Shown one piece after another: positions 1 through 9,445 of a stretch of 64,000 nt of DNA. Position 1 is the first letter of the stretch. Each line of letters opens with the position of its first letter. Location: contig CAKKNE010000004.1 in assembly GCA_918797485.1 (NCBI GenBank), positions 372,001 through 436,000 on the forward strand, in the 5' to 3' direction. Source of the stretch: Pelagomonas calceolata (taxonomy: Eukaryota > Sar > Pelagophyceae > Pelagomonadales > Pelagomonadaceae). Below the pieces are notes generated by a model, which did no database searches, was not told the DNA's origin, and worked only from the letters and a program-made list of their open reading frames with translations. A program made the translations under genes and the position numbers.

Positions 1-123
1 CAGGTGCTCCGGCTGCGCGCCGAGCACCACGTCTACATGCTCGAGTCGGGCCGCCTCTCCATGGCCGGCGTCACTTCCAGTAATGTGGAGCCGCTCGCCG
101 CGGCGATCGCGGCCGTGCTCTAA
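1..123 (+). CDS. Aspartate aminotransferase, C-terminal end (partial)
   Basis: Forty codons are open from the window edge to a TAA at 121-123. The translation has the class I aminotransferase tail pattern: an EHHVYML segment, then SGRLSMAGVTSSNVEPLA. The Arg in SGR matches the conserved substrate-carboxylate-binding region of aspartate aminotransferases. The enzyme interconverts aspartate/2-oxoglutarate and oxaloacetate/glutamate using PLP. The catalytic lysine and N-terminus lie outside the window, so compartment cannot be judged. It is convergent with the light-harvesting gene, 38 bp stop to stop. Confidence 0.85.
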   Translation, partial: QVLRLRAEHHVYMLESGRLSMAGVTSSNVEPLAAAIAAVL

Positions 124-161
124 CAACTAGTGTGATATAGTTATACGCCAACCAACTACAC

Positions 162-758
162 CTACATGTGCATGTCCATGAGCGGCTTGTCGAAGAGCAG
201 CGTCTGGATCACCATGCCGACGAAGGCCATCATCGCCAAGCGCCCGTTCGTCAGCTCCCCGAGCATCAAGCGGTCCATCTCCGCCTTGGACTTGCCCTCC
301 TGGAAGCACAGGGGGTCAAATCCTAAATCCCACGGCGTCTCGCCGTACGTCTTGTCCGCCGTCGCGAGCTCGATCGCGCCCGCCAACATTAAGATTTGGA
401 GGTTCGCGGCCCACGGCACCGTCCAGGGCGCCGTGAGCGGCTTGAAGTTCTGGTAGTCGGCGCCCGGAATGTGCCAGTACTCCTGGATGATGAAGCCCAC
501 GCAGGCGAGCATCGCGATGCGGCCGTGCTTCACTTCCGCGCCGCGCGCGTACGTGAGGTCGACCTGGACCTCGGCTAACCGGAGGGGATCAAACCCGACG
601 TCGCCGACCATGGTCCCATCCAGCTTCTCGGGCCGTTTGAGGAAGGGGAAGGCCTCCGAGTTCTCGGCCCTCACAACAACAGGGGTCGACACGGGCGCCG
701 GCGCCAGGAAGGCGCCGGCCGTCGCGGCGAGCGTCGCCGCGGCGAGGAGGCGGGCCAT
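162..758 (-). CDS. Fucoxanthin chlorophyll a/c-binding light-harvesting protein
   Basis: 198 aa from the ATG at 756-758. This start is preferred over an in-frame extension to 1088 because it opens a hydrophobic leader ending AGAFLAP, resembling the ASA-FAP cleavage motif of bipartite heterokont plastid signals. Two chlorophyll-binding helices are clear: EVKHGRIAMLA (helix 1) and ELTNGRLAMMAF (helix 3), with a hydrophobic helix 2 (NLQILMLAGAIELAT) between them. VGFDPL before helix 1 is typical of the family. The protein harvests light in thylakoid membranes. No intron is needed. The gene is divergent from the small plastid gene at 1530. Confidence 0.93.
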   Translation of the reverse strand: MARLLAAATLAATAGAFLAPAPVSTPVVVRAENSEAFPFLKRPEKLDGTMVGDVGFDPLRLAEVQVDLTYARGAEVKHGRIAMLACVGFIIQEYWHIPGADYQNFKPLTAPWTVPWAANLQILMLAGAIELATADKTYGETPWDLGFDPLCFQEGKSKAEMDRLMLGELTNGRLAMMAFVGMVIQTLLFDKPLMDMHM

Positions 759-1529
759 GCTCTGCCTCTGACCTGCGTGGGTGCCGTTCATGCCTCTCGT
801 GGCGTTTTGCGCGAAGTGTGTTTCTCTCGCCAAGGAGCGAGCGCCGACCGTCCGCGGCCGCTGGCTGCCGCGGTTGACCGCGGCGGCAGCGTCGGACGGC
901 CCCCGAGCCAGCGCACGCATGTGTCTCGCCGGAGTGAGATGTGGCTCGGCGGCAGCTGTTCGCCGCCCGCCGCGCCCGCGAGCCCCTAAGCGGCTGCGGC
1001 TGCACTGTTCCGCGCTCCGCCGCGCGGCGGCACTGGAATGAGCCAACGGCGCACGGTAACGCGTCGATCGGAATAGACTTGACGTCAAATCCGCCGTGCG
1101 AACCCAGCTCGATCCAGTGCTCGCCGTGCGCGCGTCGTGGAGCAGCGCCGTCGCGCCAGGCTCAAGAGGTGGTCACGTAGGGCACGCATGTGTATCAACT
1201 CGGCCATTTAACGCGTTCTACGCCGGTTGTGGACCGAAAAAAGGCTAAGCTGCAGTCGATCCAAAACCCGTCTCGACTCCATTTGCCCAAAAAAAAGCTG
1301 CGTGCTGACGCTCTTCCGGCGACGCTCGACGCCTGCTACGCGTCCGCAGGCCCGCGCGGCGTAGACGCTGAAAACCCGCGGCTTGGCTGCGAGCTTGCTG
1401 CGGAGCGGCCTGTGTTCTCGCCACTGCCACGATATCTGCATCGATTACGCTGCGTAAGATACGTCCGCTATCCCCTTACTGCAGCCCTTGCAGCGCTGCA
1501 GCTCGCTGCACCGCACAGCTTCAAAAACA
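759..1529. promoter_or_regulatory. Divergent promoter region between two plastid-protein genes
   Basis: 771 bp between the light-harvesting start (758) and the small plastid-protein start (1530). The open frames here are GC-rich Arg/Pro/Ala strings without recognisable domains and I do not call them. A bidirectional promoter is inferred from arrangement only. I see no clear TATA box or repeat. Confidence 0.4.
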
Positions 1530-1956
1530 ATGAGGCGCTCTCCCTTGCTGGCTCTCGCGGCGCTGAGCACCGCTTTCGTTCTGCCACAACAACCACGCCT
1601 TGCCGTCCGCGTCCGCGCGGACGAGATCGAAGCGGCAGAAGACGCCGCCGACGCGGAGCCGCGCACCGCGCCGGAGGTGAACAGCGGCGCCGAGGCCGTC
1701 GCGCTCCGTGCAGGAATCAAAGCGTCGCGGCGCGTCTCCCACGCCATCGCCGCGACCGGTTGATGGCGCGCAGGTCGAGCTCCTCTTCAAGGACCCCGAG
1801 GGCTACAAGCTCGCGCGGGACGAGTACAACAAGAAGATGAAGGAGGAGATCATGGAGGAGGGCGCCCCCGACAGGGCCTTCCTGCTCCAGGCGGCCGCCG
1901 TCGGGCTCGGGAGCTTCCTCTTCGGCTTGTACGGCCCGAAGCGAAAGGATGACTAA
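1530..1956 (+). CDS. Small plastid-targeted single-pass membrane protein, two exons
   Basis: Exons 1530..1697 and 1774..1956 give 116 aa; the junction is phase 0. The leader MRRSPLLALAALSTAFVLP is a signal peptide followed by an ASA-FAP-like TAFVLP, so plastid targeting is inferred. The short mature chain is acidic, then lysine-rich (KLARDEYNKKMKEE), and ends with one hydrophobic stretch (AFLLQAAAVGLGSFLFGLYG) and a basic tail. Size and shape suit a small thylakoid subunit, but I recognise no family. Without splicing the reading frame ends early; the 76-bp introner-type intron joins the two frames. The stop lies 4 bp from the convergent VTA1 stop. Confidence 0.7.
1698..1773 (+). mobile_element. 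Introner-type intron, 76 bp, in the small plastid gene
   Basis: The intron starts with GTCGCGCT; the downstream exon starts with GTCGAGCT, a 7/8 target-site duplication. It ends GCGCAG. Inside are degraded terminal repeats (AGGAATCAA and TTGATGGCGCGCAG) and the ACGCCATCGCCGCG core. Phase 0. Splicing restores one copy of the duplicated octamer. Confidence 0.75.
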
Positions 1957-1960
1957 GAAA

Positions 1961-2800
1961 TTAGGAGAGCGCCTCGAAGGCCCGCTTGAGGCGCTCGAGG
2001 GCCAGGCCCGCGTCGCGCGCGTCGCAGGCCGCGATGGCGAAGCGGCAGCACTCGACGGCGTCGGCGAACTGCTGTTTGGAAGGCTGCCTTCCACTGCTGT
2101 TGATCGGCGGCGGCGCCTGCGGCGTCCACTGCCGCCGCGGCGGCGGCGCGAATGCAGGTGGTGGTTGGAAGGCCGGCGGCGACGGCGCCGACGGTTTGCC
2201 GGCCGGCGGGAGCTCGTCGTAGGCCGGCGGCGCGACCGGTGGAGGCAACGCCGTAGCGTCCGGGATGTCCGGTGTTGCTGGTGAGGCCGGCTCACTACCC
2301 CCAGGAGGCCCCGGCTCGGGCCGGACGCCGGCCTTCAGGCACTTGATGATGTCCGCGGCCTTGTATTTCGCGTAGCGACACTTTTCTTCCACTTCCTCGC
2401 CTCGCTCCCCAAACTGCGACAGGGCGTCGAAGAAGATGGACGCCGCGTAGAACGTCTTCGCTGTTGATTTGGAGGCCTTGCCCGCGCGATCTTCGGCGTC
2501 GGCCTTCGCAAACACATCTTCCGCGAATTGGCACAACACCTGCTCCTGCTCTTCCCGAGTTAAATCACCGAGCTTTTCTTTTTTGGACTCGAGCGTGTCC
2601 ATCAAACTTAGGAGGAAGGTCGTCGCGGCCTCGGCGTCACTCGCTTTGTCTCTGAGTGCTATGCCGAGCTCCATGGCGCGCTGGCGGCAGCAGTAGGCCG
2701 TCACGGACGCTTCTTGCGACGGGTCCCGATCTAACTCCTCCGCTCGTTGCAGGAAGGGCTTGGCCGGCTTGAACTCCGGCGGGATGGGCGGGAGCGGCAT
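1961..2800 (-). CDS. VTA1: VTA1/LIP5 homologue, ESCRT-III/Vps4 regulator
   Basis: 279 aa. The N-terminal ~150 residues match the Vta1 MIT-like domain: an aspartate-rich start (AEELDRDPSQEASVTAYCCR), AEDRAGKASKSTAKTFYAAS, and CRYAKYKAADIIKCLKAG. A Pro-rich linker of ~80 residues leads to a C-terminal helical Vta1_C segment (QQFADAVECCRFAIAACDAR) of the type that binds Vps4. In known systems the protein stimulates Vps4 disassembly of ESCRT-III at endosomes. Domain order and length fit the family and no intron is needed. A CTAG palindrome sits 168 bp upstream of the start. Confidence 0.9.
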   Translation of the reverse strand: MPLPPIPPEFKPAKPFLQRAEELDRDPSQEASVTAYCCRQRAMELGIALRDKASDAEAATTFLLSLMDTLESKKEKLGDLTREEQEQVLCQFAEDVFAKADAEDRAGKASKSTAKTFYAASIFFDALSQFGERGEEVEEKCRYAKYKAADIIKCLKAGVRPEPGPPGGSEPASPATPDIPDATALPPPVAPPAYDELPPAGKPSAPSPPAFQPPPAFAPPPRRQWTPQAPPPINSSGRQPSKQQFADAVECCRFAIAACDARDAGLALERLKRAFEALS

Positions 2801-2967
2801 CTTCTAGTTTGGGTCTCAGGGAGAGCGCTTGCTGCGGCGGCGTTTTTAGCCGTTCAAACGTGGTGGGCGCGCTTCTGGTGAAGGCTTGGGGTGCGCAGAG
2901 ACAGCCGGCGCGTTGTGAGCTGCACGGCGCCGCAAAAAAGGACTTGGCCGCGGGAGCAAAATAATGA

Positions 2968-2987
2968 CTAGCGTGTCGACACACTAG
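2968..2987. promoter_or_regulatory. CTAG palindrome between VTA1 and zinc-ribbon gene
   Basis: CTAGCGTGTCGACACACTAG is a near-perfect 20-bp palindrome with one mismatched pair. It lies in a divergent intergenic gap, 168 bp upstream of VTA1 and 385 bp upstream of the zinc-ribbon gene. It is one of at least 13 related sites in the window; function unknown. Confidence 0.5.
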
Positions 2988-3371
2988 CCTATCACCGGGC
3001 ACGAAAAGGAGACGTATACGATTCCTCGCAGGGAGTAGAAGGGCATTGGCGACTCGTCTGGCGGCTTCCCGCATGCCGCTGGGAAGCCAAAGAGCATTGC
3101 TGGGCTTTGCTTTGGCCTTGTACCGAGGCCGACGAGTAATAAGTGCTCGTTTCAGCTTCTAAGAGCCGCTAGATAACAGGTTTCGACTCTCAGCTCTCGA
3201 AACCGCCTTCCACCGCGCGGGAACACAACAAGCCTCAGCCCTCTGCAGCCCAGGCACTGGTAAGCCACCCGCAAGCCGCCGCCGTACAACAACTCTGCGA
3301 GAGGCAGGGACCAGGCAGCACCTCAGACTTCTCAGCCGTCGACGCCGCCGCGACCCAGAAAAAAAACAACC

Positions 3372-3848
3372 ATGAGCCAGATGCTCGCCGACCAAGGCAA
3401 AACCGCCCCGGTCGCCGAGGTCGTCCAATCACAACCACCGGCCTACGACCAGGCCGTCACCGCGACTGTGGTGCATGCCCAACCGATGGCGCCGCCCATG
3501 GTGGTGACCTGCCCGCCCGGCGTTACTGCGGGACAGCCGATGAGGGTTGTGGATCCAGGGACCGGCCAGACGATGCAGGTGACCGTCCCTAATGGTGTCA
3601 AGCCGGGCGGGCAGTTCCAGGTCCAGTTTCCCGCGCCCCAGCCCGTCGTGCAAGCACCGGCGCAGGGCCAGGTCGTCCACGTGCAAGGCCAAGTGGTCCA
3701 TCAGGCCGTCGCGCCGGCGTCGTCGGCGACGCGGCGCTGCCGCGGCTGCGGCGTCCAGTTCGAGCTGGACGCCAGGACGAACCCGGCCTCGGCGGCGGCC
3801 TTCCGGTGCAAGAAGTGCCGGCAGATCTCGTTCTCGAACTTCTTCTGA
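3372..3848 (+). CDS. Proline/glutamine-rich protein with C-terminal zinc ribbon
   Basis: 158 aa. The N-terminal two thirds are Pro/Gln/Val-rich and carry a repeated CPPGVTAGQPM...VPNGVKPGGQFQVQFP-type element of the kind seen in many stramenopile proteins. The C-terminus has CRGCGVQFEL and FRCKKCRQISF, two CxxC pairs that should bind one zinc. The ATG follows AAAAAAACAACC. Function unknown; an adaptor or nucleic-acid-binding role is a guess. Single exon. Confidence 0.75.
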   Translation: MSQMLADQGKTAPVAEVVQSQPPAYDQAVTATVVHAQPMAPPMVVTCPPGVTAGQPMRVVDPGTGQTMQVTVPNGVKPGGQFQVQFPAPQPVVQAPAQGQVVHVQGQVVHQAVAPASSATRRCRGCGVQFELDARTNPASAAAFRCKKCRQISFSNFF

Positions 3849-4010
3849 GACCCCGTGTGTTCTAGACTCGCGAGCGCCGACGCTATCGCCGCGATCGCTG
3901 CAAGAGAAGCAAGGGAAATACCCGTGTGTAAGACTTGAAAACTTATCACATTTAACGCGTCGTCGCCTCCGAGCTTTAGACACTCGGGGCGACGGCGTGT
4001 GAGGGCCGAA

Positions 4011-5779
4011 CTACCGTATCCGCAGCTTGTCGAGGTTCGCCCAGTGCGTCTGGACGTCCAGAATACTATGTGCCGTGATCATGCCCGAGGCCGCGACGGC
4101 CGGGACCCCAATCCCGGGGAACGTCGAGTCCCCACACACGTAGAAGCCGTCGAGCGGTGTGGAATGGCCCATGAGCTGTCCTGAGGTGGCAGGCAGGAAC
4201 GGTCCATAGGTCCCGGCGTCTCTTCTATTAAATCGTCGATGGGTCAAGGGCGTCGCGGGCAGCGCGACCTTTACCCTTTGACGGACGTCGGGCACGTAGC
4301 GCTCGATGGCCCGCCAGAGGACCTCGACGGCTTGTTCTTTCGCCTCCCGGTAGGCCGGCGACTGGTAGCCACCGTCCGTGAGGAACTCTTCCCAGTCTTC
4401 AAAGGGCTCCGTCGCCGGCACGTAGGCGTGGATGACGTGGCAGCCGTCCGGCGCGAGCGACCTGTGCGGGAATCCTCGCGTCGACCCCCACGCCATAGAC
4501 GCGACGTCTGCTCCCTGGTTGATTTCCGCGCGGCACAAGACGGGTCGAGCATCGACGCCATGGACACGAGAACCAAGTTGCGCGGCGCGTCGACGCCGCG
4601 GCCCCAGTCGTCGAGTGCCGCCCACTGGGCCGGTAATGATTCGGACGGTTCTGTGGGCAGGCCCGTGGCGTCTATACCCACGTGTAAGTGTAAAAACGAG
4701 TCGCAGCGCGTCACCCTTGCCGCTTGTTTGTCGAAGTAGTCGACGAGCTTCGGGTGCTTTGGTATTAATTTCTGTGTGGTCCAGAGGTCCGCGTTCGAGA
4801 CCACAATCGGGGCGGATATGGTCTCGCCGGACGCCAGCTCCACGCCCGTCGTCGCGCCGTCTTCTGCCAGCACCTTGGCCACCGGCGCGTTGAGCCGCAG
4901 CTCGCCGTTCTTCCTAACGCCTCGTAACAAAGCGTCGATAATACTCTTGGTCCCGCCCCTCGGGAAATCCAGTACGACCCCGTCACAATAAAAGTCCGAG
5001 AGCATGTAGGCCATCAGCGTCGTCGGCGCCTCTTTCGTCGTCGCCCCCTGCAGCAGGAAACAGATCATGTCCAGCCAGTTCCGTAGAAAGGCATCGGTGA
5101 CGCCGCACTGGTCCAGGACTTCCGCGAAGGGTCTTGACAATGCCGGCGCGGGGCCCACGGCCAATAACGTGGCGAGCGACAGGCCGTATCTGCCCAACGT
5201 CACAGCGGCAAACGCGTCCTCGCGCACGGCCGCCGACGGCACGCCGAAGATGGCTTCACCGAGAGGTTCGACCCTCTTCATTAATGTGTCAAATTGTTCC
5301 GCGGCACCGGGTCCCGCGTACGTCGGCAGAATTCGTTCCTTGAAATCTTTGGCCCCGACGGCGGCGGCAAACGTCCCCTCCGGAAAGGCCGTGCCCCATC
5401 TATCATAAGTGAGCCACTCGGGCTCCTCGCCGATGATCTGGAAGACGTGCTTCAATGGATTTGGGCTCGCGTTTGGCGAGAGGCCCGCGTACAAGGAGGG
5501 CCCGTTTTCGAAGGTGAATCCTTGCACTTCATAATCATGTGCTACTCCGCCGGCGCGGTCGTGCGCCTCGCAGACGAGCACGCGCTTCCCAGCGTTCGCG
5601 AGGATGGCTGCACAGCTAAGTCCACCTATCCCGCTGCCGACGACGACGGCGTCCCATTCGTTAGTCGTTGCTGCACTGCTGGCGGCGCTGCTCGCAGTAA
5701 TGCGCCGCGTCGTCGGCGTCTGCGGTGCCTGCAGTGCGGCGGCGTGGCAGAGGCTGCAGAGGACCACAGCGGTGCGCAT
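4011..5779 (-). CDS. CrtISO-like carotenoid isomerase/desaturase-family oxidoreductase
   Basis: Exons 4552..5779 and 4011..4471 give 562 aa. The start at 5779 opens a short leader (VVLCSLCHAAALQAP) suggesting plastid targeting. Next is an FAD dinucleotide-binding motif (VVVGSGIGGLSCAAILANAG), and the C-terminus has the second flavin signature YVCGDSTFPGIGVPAVAASG. The spliced junction DPSLAPDGCHVIHAY matches the DLAPxGxHxxHAY segment of carotene cis-trans isomerases, which supports the intron call. These enzymes act on poly-cis carotenes in plastids; the phytoene-desaturase/retinol-saturase superfamily is broad, so exact substrate is not certain. A CTAG palindrome lies 120 bp upstream. Confidence 0.85.
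4472..4551 (-). mobile_element. Introner-type intron, 80 bp, in the CrtISO-like gene
   Basis: On the minus strand the intron begins GTCTTGTG, then CCGCGCGGAAATCAACC, a variant of the family-A terminal repeat CTGTGTGGAAATCAA. The core is GCGTCTATGGCGT and the end GATTCCCGCACAG. The flanking octamers match at only about 4 of 8 positions, so the copy is old or altered. Phase 2; splicing gives the expected CrtISO protein. Confidence 0.8.
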
Positions 5780-5898
5780 CGCTCTTCTCTTTTTGCGGGC
5801 GGCGAACCAGCGGACTGTGTGAGATCCCACTCGTTTTGCTAGACAAATAATGCTGTTGTGGCGGTGAACAGCAAAGCTGAGTCGGTCGCCTCGATTAA

Positions 5899-5920
5899 CT
5901 AGCGGCATGTAGACACTAGC
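5899..5920. promoter_or_regulatory. CTAG palindrome in divergent gap
   Basis: CTAGCGGCATG then TAGACACTAGC, two inverted CTAG half-sites. It lies 120 bp from the CrtISO-like start and 63 bp from the MYND/RINGv gene start. Confidence 0.5.
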
Positions 5921-5982
5921 AAGCAAAGCAAGCTGGACAAATCGACGACGCGCGACCCCTATACCGCTCACGCCAACGCAAA

Positions 5983-7149
5983 ATGATCCTCACAACTTGC
6001 GCCGCCTGCGCCGCCCCACTGGCCCACACCGCGCCGCGATGCGTAAGATGCCACACGAGATACTGTAACAAGACTTGCCAACATGACCACTGGCGCCGCG
6101 GCCACAAGCAGATGTGTAAGAAAATACACCGCGGCGGCAACGCGGAACAATACCACGCCGACAAAAAATACAAGGAGGCCGTCGCGGTCGCGGTCGAGGC
6201 GTGCGCAGACGACACGAAGGGCCAGACGTGCTACATCTGCACGCAGGCCCTCCACTGGAAGACGAAGGAGGGTCTCGTACGCGGGTGCTCGTGTCGCGGG
6301 ACGGCGGGTTTCGCGCACGTGTCGTGCTTGGCGGAGCAGGCGAAGATTTTGTGCGACGAGGCCGAGGAGAACAACTTGATGAACACTGATAGAGGTTGTG
6401 AGAGGTGGAGGCGGTGGGACACGTGTAACCTGTGCAAGCAAAGATACCATGGTGTCGTGAAGTACGCGCTCGGGTGGGCGTGCTGGAAGACGTACCTGGG
6501 CCGTCCGGAGGGCGACCGGTTTCGAATCTGGGCAATGGGCACGCTTGGGCAATCCATGCGGATGGTTGGTCATGTCCGGGAGGCCACTGTCGTCCTGGAG
6601 GCTTTGTTAGCTCTGATTGACCGCCAACCCGAAAAAGAAAAACATACACATACCGTCCTTAACGTTCAAAACACTCTTGCATCGCTCTATGGTCAGCAGG
6701 GGCGGCATGAAGAAGAGCTCTCCCTTCGCCGCAAAAACTATCCATTACTCAAGTTGATCGAGGGCGCAAACAGTCAAAATGCGCTCATCAGCGCCAATAA
6801 TCTCGGGTTGTGCCTACACCAGCGGGGAAGGCACGCCGCAGCAAGGGAAGCATTGCGCGAACCTCTGGCAGACGCGCGACGCACGTTCGGAGAGGACCAC
6901 TCTATCACGCTCAATCTTCGCGAGACTACCGCAGATGCTACTTCAGGGCTCGGCGGCGAGGCTAATCTGCGCGAGACCATCGCAATATATGAGGACCTCG
7001 TGACGCGGTCGCGGCGGGTGCTCGGGACTTCGCATCCCACGACACAGCAACGCGAACAATGTTTGCGGGAATTTCGAGCGTTCCTCACGGGAGGGGTCGC
7101 GGCAGTGTTGGCCGAGCGCCGCGCCCGCGGTGGTGGTGGTGGCGCGTAG
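5983..7149 (+). CDS. MYND finger - RING-variant - TPR protein (family member 1)
   Basis: 388 aa. An N-terminal MYND-type finger (CAAC, CVRC, YC..TC, H..GHKQMC; residues ~6-45) is followed by a RING-variant C4HC3 domain (TCYIC, GCSCRG, HVSC, CNLC; residues ~80-150). After a conserved GWACWKTYLGRPEGD block comes a TPR-like helical repeat region with NLGLCLHQRGRHAAAREAL. RINGv domains are E3 ubiquitin-ligase modules and MYND and TPR bind partners, so a ubiquitin-ligase adaptor is inferred. There is no membrane segment, unlike animal MARCH ligases. Paralogues lie at 15493, 41015 (decayed), 57723 and 58879. Confidence 0.85.
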   Translation: MILTTCAACAAPLAHTAPRCVRCHTRYCNKTCQHDHWRRGHKQMCKKIHRGGNAEQYHADKKYKEAVAVAVEACADDTKGQTCYICTQALHWKTKEGLVRGCSCRGTAGFAHVSCLAEQAKILCDEAEENNLMNTDRGCERWRRWDTCNLCKQRYHGVVKYALGWACWKTYLGRPEGDRFRIWAMGTLGQSMRMVGHVREATVVLEALLALIDRQPEKEKHTHTVLNVQNTLASLYGQQGRHEEELSLRRKNYPLLKLIEGANSQNALISANNLGLCLHQRGRHAAAREALREPLADARRTFGEDHSITLNLRETTADATSGLGGEANLRETIAIYEDLVTRSRRVLGTSHPTTQQREQCLREFRAFLTGGVAAVLAERRARGGGGGA

Positions 7150-7217
7150 TCGCTTAAAATATGTCTGAATTCTATACTTGCGAAATATAATTAGATAATA
7201 AACGTCGAACGAACATA

Positions 7218-8768
7218 TCACCACTTGCGCTTCTGCCCCTTGCCGAAGCCGCCGCCGCGGCCGCGTCCGCGCCCGAAGCCACCGCGGCCGCGGCCGCGGC
7301 CCCGACCGCCCTTGCCGCCACCCTTGCCGCCCGCGCGCGACGTGAGCTCGGCCAACTCGGCCGGCACCTCCTGCCCCGCGTCTCTCAATATAGCCACCAA
7401 CACCCGGCCGTTGGCCTTGATGTCGTCTTTCGTCAGATACGCGTGCGCTTCACCTTTCTTTCCCGCCCGGCCCGTCCTCCCAATCCGATGAATATAGTCC
7501 TCGACGCCGGCCTTGCCCGAAGCGGCCGGGAAGTCTATTTGGACCACGTTCGTCACGTCAGACACGTCCAAGCCGCGCGCGGCGACATCAGTGGCAATAA
7601 GGCACATAACTTCGTTCCGCCGGAACTGGCCGATGACTCTGTCTCGTTCCCTCTGTTCTTTATCCCCATGGATGGAGTCGCACTTCAGGCCGGCGTACCA
7701 CAGTTCATTGGCCACCTCGTCGCAGGCTCTTTTGGTCGCTAGAAATACAATGGTCTTTGCCGAACCATCCTTATGTAACGCCTTCAGTCGCTCAATGGCC
7801 TTGACCTTCTTATCTCTCCACGACTCGACAATCTCCACGGTCTGCGTGACGTCTTTATTTGCTGTCAGTTTACCAGAGGCCGCGTCGCCGAACGAGACTC
7901 GAGTCGGCTCACCAGACACAAGGGTGCGAGCCACCTTCTGGACATCTTTCCCCCAGGTCGCCGTGAACAGCATGGTCTGGCGCGGCGGCATCCTTGATAC
8001 CACTTCCCGAATTTGCGGTTCAAACCCCATATCTAACATCCGATCCGCCTCGTCCAAGACTAGTACATCGACTTCGTTCAGGAAGATTTTCCCCTGGTTC
8101 TGGAGGTCGTTCAACCGGCCCGGCGTGGCCACGACGCAGCCCCGGTTGTTCAGCCACCTTAGTTTCTTAATCTGCTCCCACTTGGGCGCGCCGCCGTAGC
8201 AGCACGCCGTCGTGGCCCCGAAGCAGGGCGCGAACTTTGCGGCGTCGCTGGCGATCTGGAGGGCGAGCTCCCTTGTGGGTGCCATGACCACGATTTTTGG
8301 TGCTGCTATTGTACTTGAGTTGCGCTCGAACTTCTGCTCGATGCGGTGAAACGCTGGCAGTAGAAATCCAAGGGTCTTGCCACTCCCAGTCTTGGCGATG
8401 GAAATGAGATCCGTGCCCGTCAAAGCCAAAGGCCAGGACACGGACTGCGTCGGCGTCGGCTTCGCGAAGCCCTCCTTGGCGAGTTTTTGTTTACACGCGG
8501 CATTGAACGGCGCCTTGGCGAACTCGACGACGGGCACCGGCTCGCTTCCGCTGAGCTCGACGGCGTGCTCCTTCGCGAAGGCGGCGAAGCTCGTTTCCGA
8601 CGCGTCGGCGCGCTCCGTTTGTGGTAGTGCCGCGGGCTTCGAGAAGGAGTCGCTGCGCGGCTTCGGCTGCAGGAGCTTTTGTTTTTTGAGCGCTTTGCGC
8701 GCGGCGCGCTCCTCGGGCGTCTCGTTCTTGCGCTTCTTGGACTTCTTTTTCTCCTCGACGGCGGCCAT
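7218..8768 (-). CDS. DEAD-box RNA helicase, DBP2/DDX5-like
   Basis: 516 aa from the ATG at 8766-8768, whose N-terminus is lysine-rich (EEKKKSKKRKNE). Motifs in order: Q motif PTPTQSVSWP, I AKTGSGKT, Ia APTREL, II DEAD, III TAT (in place of SAT), IV IVFLATKR, V ATDVAARGLDV, VI HRIGRTGR. The C-terminus is a Gly/Arg tail (GRGRGRGG repeats) that binds RNA. Likely roles are ribosome biogenesis or mRNA processing in the nucleus. No intron. In-frame sequence upstream of the start looks non-coding. Confidence 0.93.
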   Translation of the reverse strand: MAAVEEKKKSKKRKNETPEERAARKALKKQKLLQPKPRSDSFSKPAALPQTERADASETSFAAFAKEHAVELSGSEPVPVVEFAKAPFNAACKQKLAKEGFAKPTPTQSVSWPLALTGTDLISIAKTGSGKTLGFLLPAFHRIEQKFERNSSTIAAPKIVVMAPTRELALQIASDAAKFAPCFGATTACCYGGAPKWEQIKKLRWLNNRGCVVATPGRLNDLQNQGKIFLNEVDVLVLDEADRMLDMGFEPQIREVVSRMPPRQTMLFTATWGKDVQKVARTLVSGEPTRVSFGDAASGKLTANKDVTQTVEIVESWRDKKVKAIERLKALHKDGSAKTIVFLATKRACDEVANELWYAGLKCDSIHGDKEQRERDRVIGQFRRNEVMCLIATDVAARGLDVSDVTNVVQIDFPAASGKAGVEDYIHRIGRTGRAGKKGEAHAYLTKDDIKANGRVLVAILRDAGQEVPAELAELTSRAGGKGGGKGGRGRGRGRGGFGRGRGRGGGFGKGQKRKW

Positions 8769-9445
8769 CGCGATTACTGTGGCTGCTTGTGATGCTGCAG
8801 GACAAATGTGCAGTGTTCGCAGCGTAGCCGCAACGTTGCTAGACGCGGCTTGCTGTGCTCGAGTCGAGCTATATGGCGCTTCAATATGCGTTGCACGCGA
8901 AGTCCTGAATGCAGTTATGCGTGTGTTTGGCACCGCAGAGCGCCACGCTGCCTCGACCTCGCCCGTTTCGAGGCGCGGCCGTTTGCAAGTCGGACCAGCA
9001 AGAATCACAGTAGCCGTCCCGTAAGACTCCGTCCGACCGCCAGGCGTCGCGACGCGCCCCGACGACCGCACCGTCTGGGCCCCCCGAACCGCAGAGGCCG
9101 CGCTCTGCCTGTTGCAAAAGAGGAGCCGCGCGCGCGCGTAAACTGGCGCCAAGCCGCGCATATATGCGACCCCAGGCCGCGCACTCTCCGCGACACCGCC
9201 GGGCAGCCGCCGCCGGCCGCCGCCACCAGCGCACGGCCACGGACTACCAGCCGGTCTGGCACAGCCCGCCATCACCGAAGCGACCGGCGGCCAAACCGAG
9301 GCTCGCAGTCTACTCAGAATACAAGAGAGAACGAGCACGCGCAGCCCCGAAGGACGCCGCTAACTCACCTACAAACGACGAACCACCGCCGCCGCCCCCG
9401 ACGTTCGCGCGCATTTCTGGCCAGCATTTTGTGCCAAACCAGACC
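8769..9445. promoter_or_regulatory. Divergent promoter region, helicase / Ser-Pro-rich gene
   Basis: 677 bp. At 9157-9168 is a perfect 12-bp palindrome CGCATATATGCG containing TATATA, a possible TATA-like element for the plus-strand gene. The rest has GC-rich pseudo-frames without domains. Confidence 0.35.

Noticed and set aside
589-1005. Long minus-strand frame overlapping the light-harvesting gene in another frame
   Set aside because: Arg/Pro/Ala-rich shadow of GC-rich codons; the light-harvesting frame explains the sequence.
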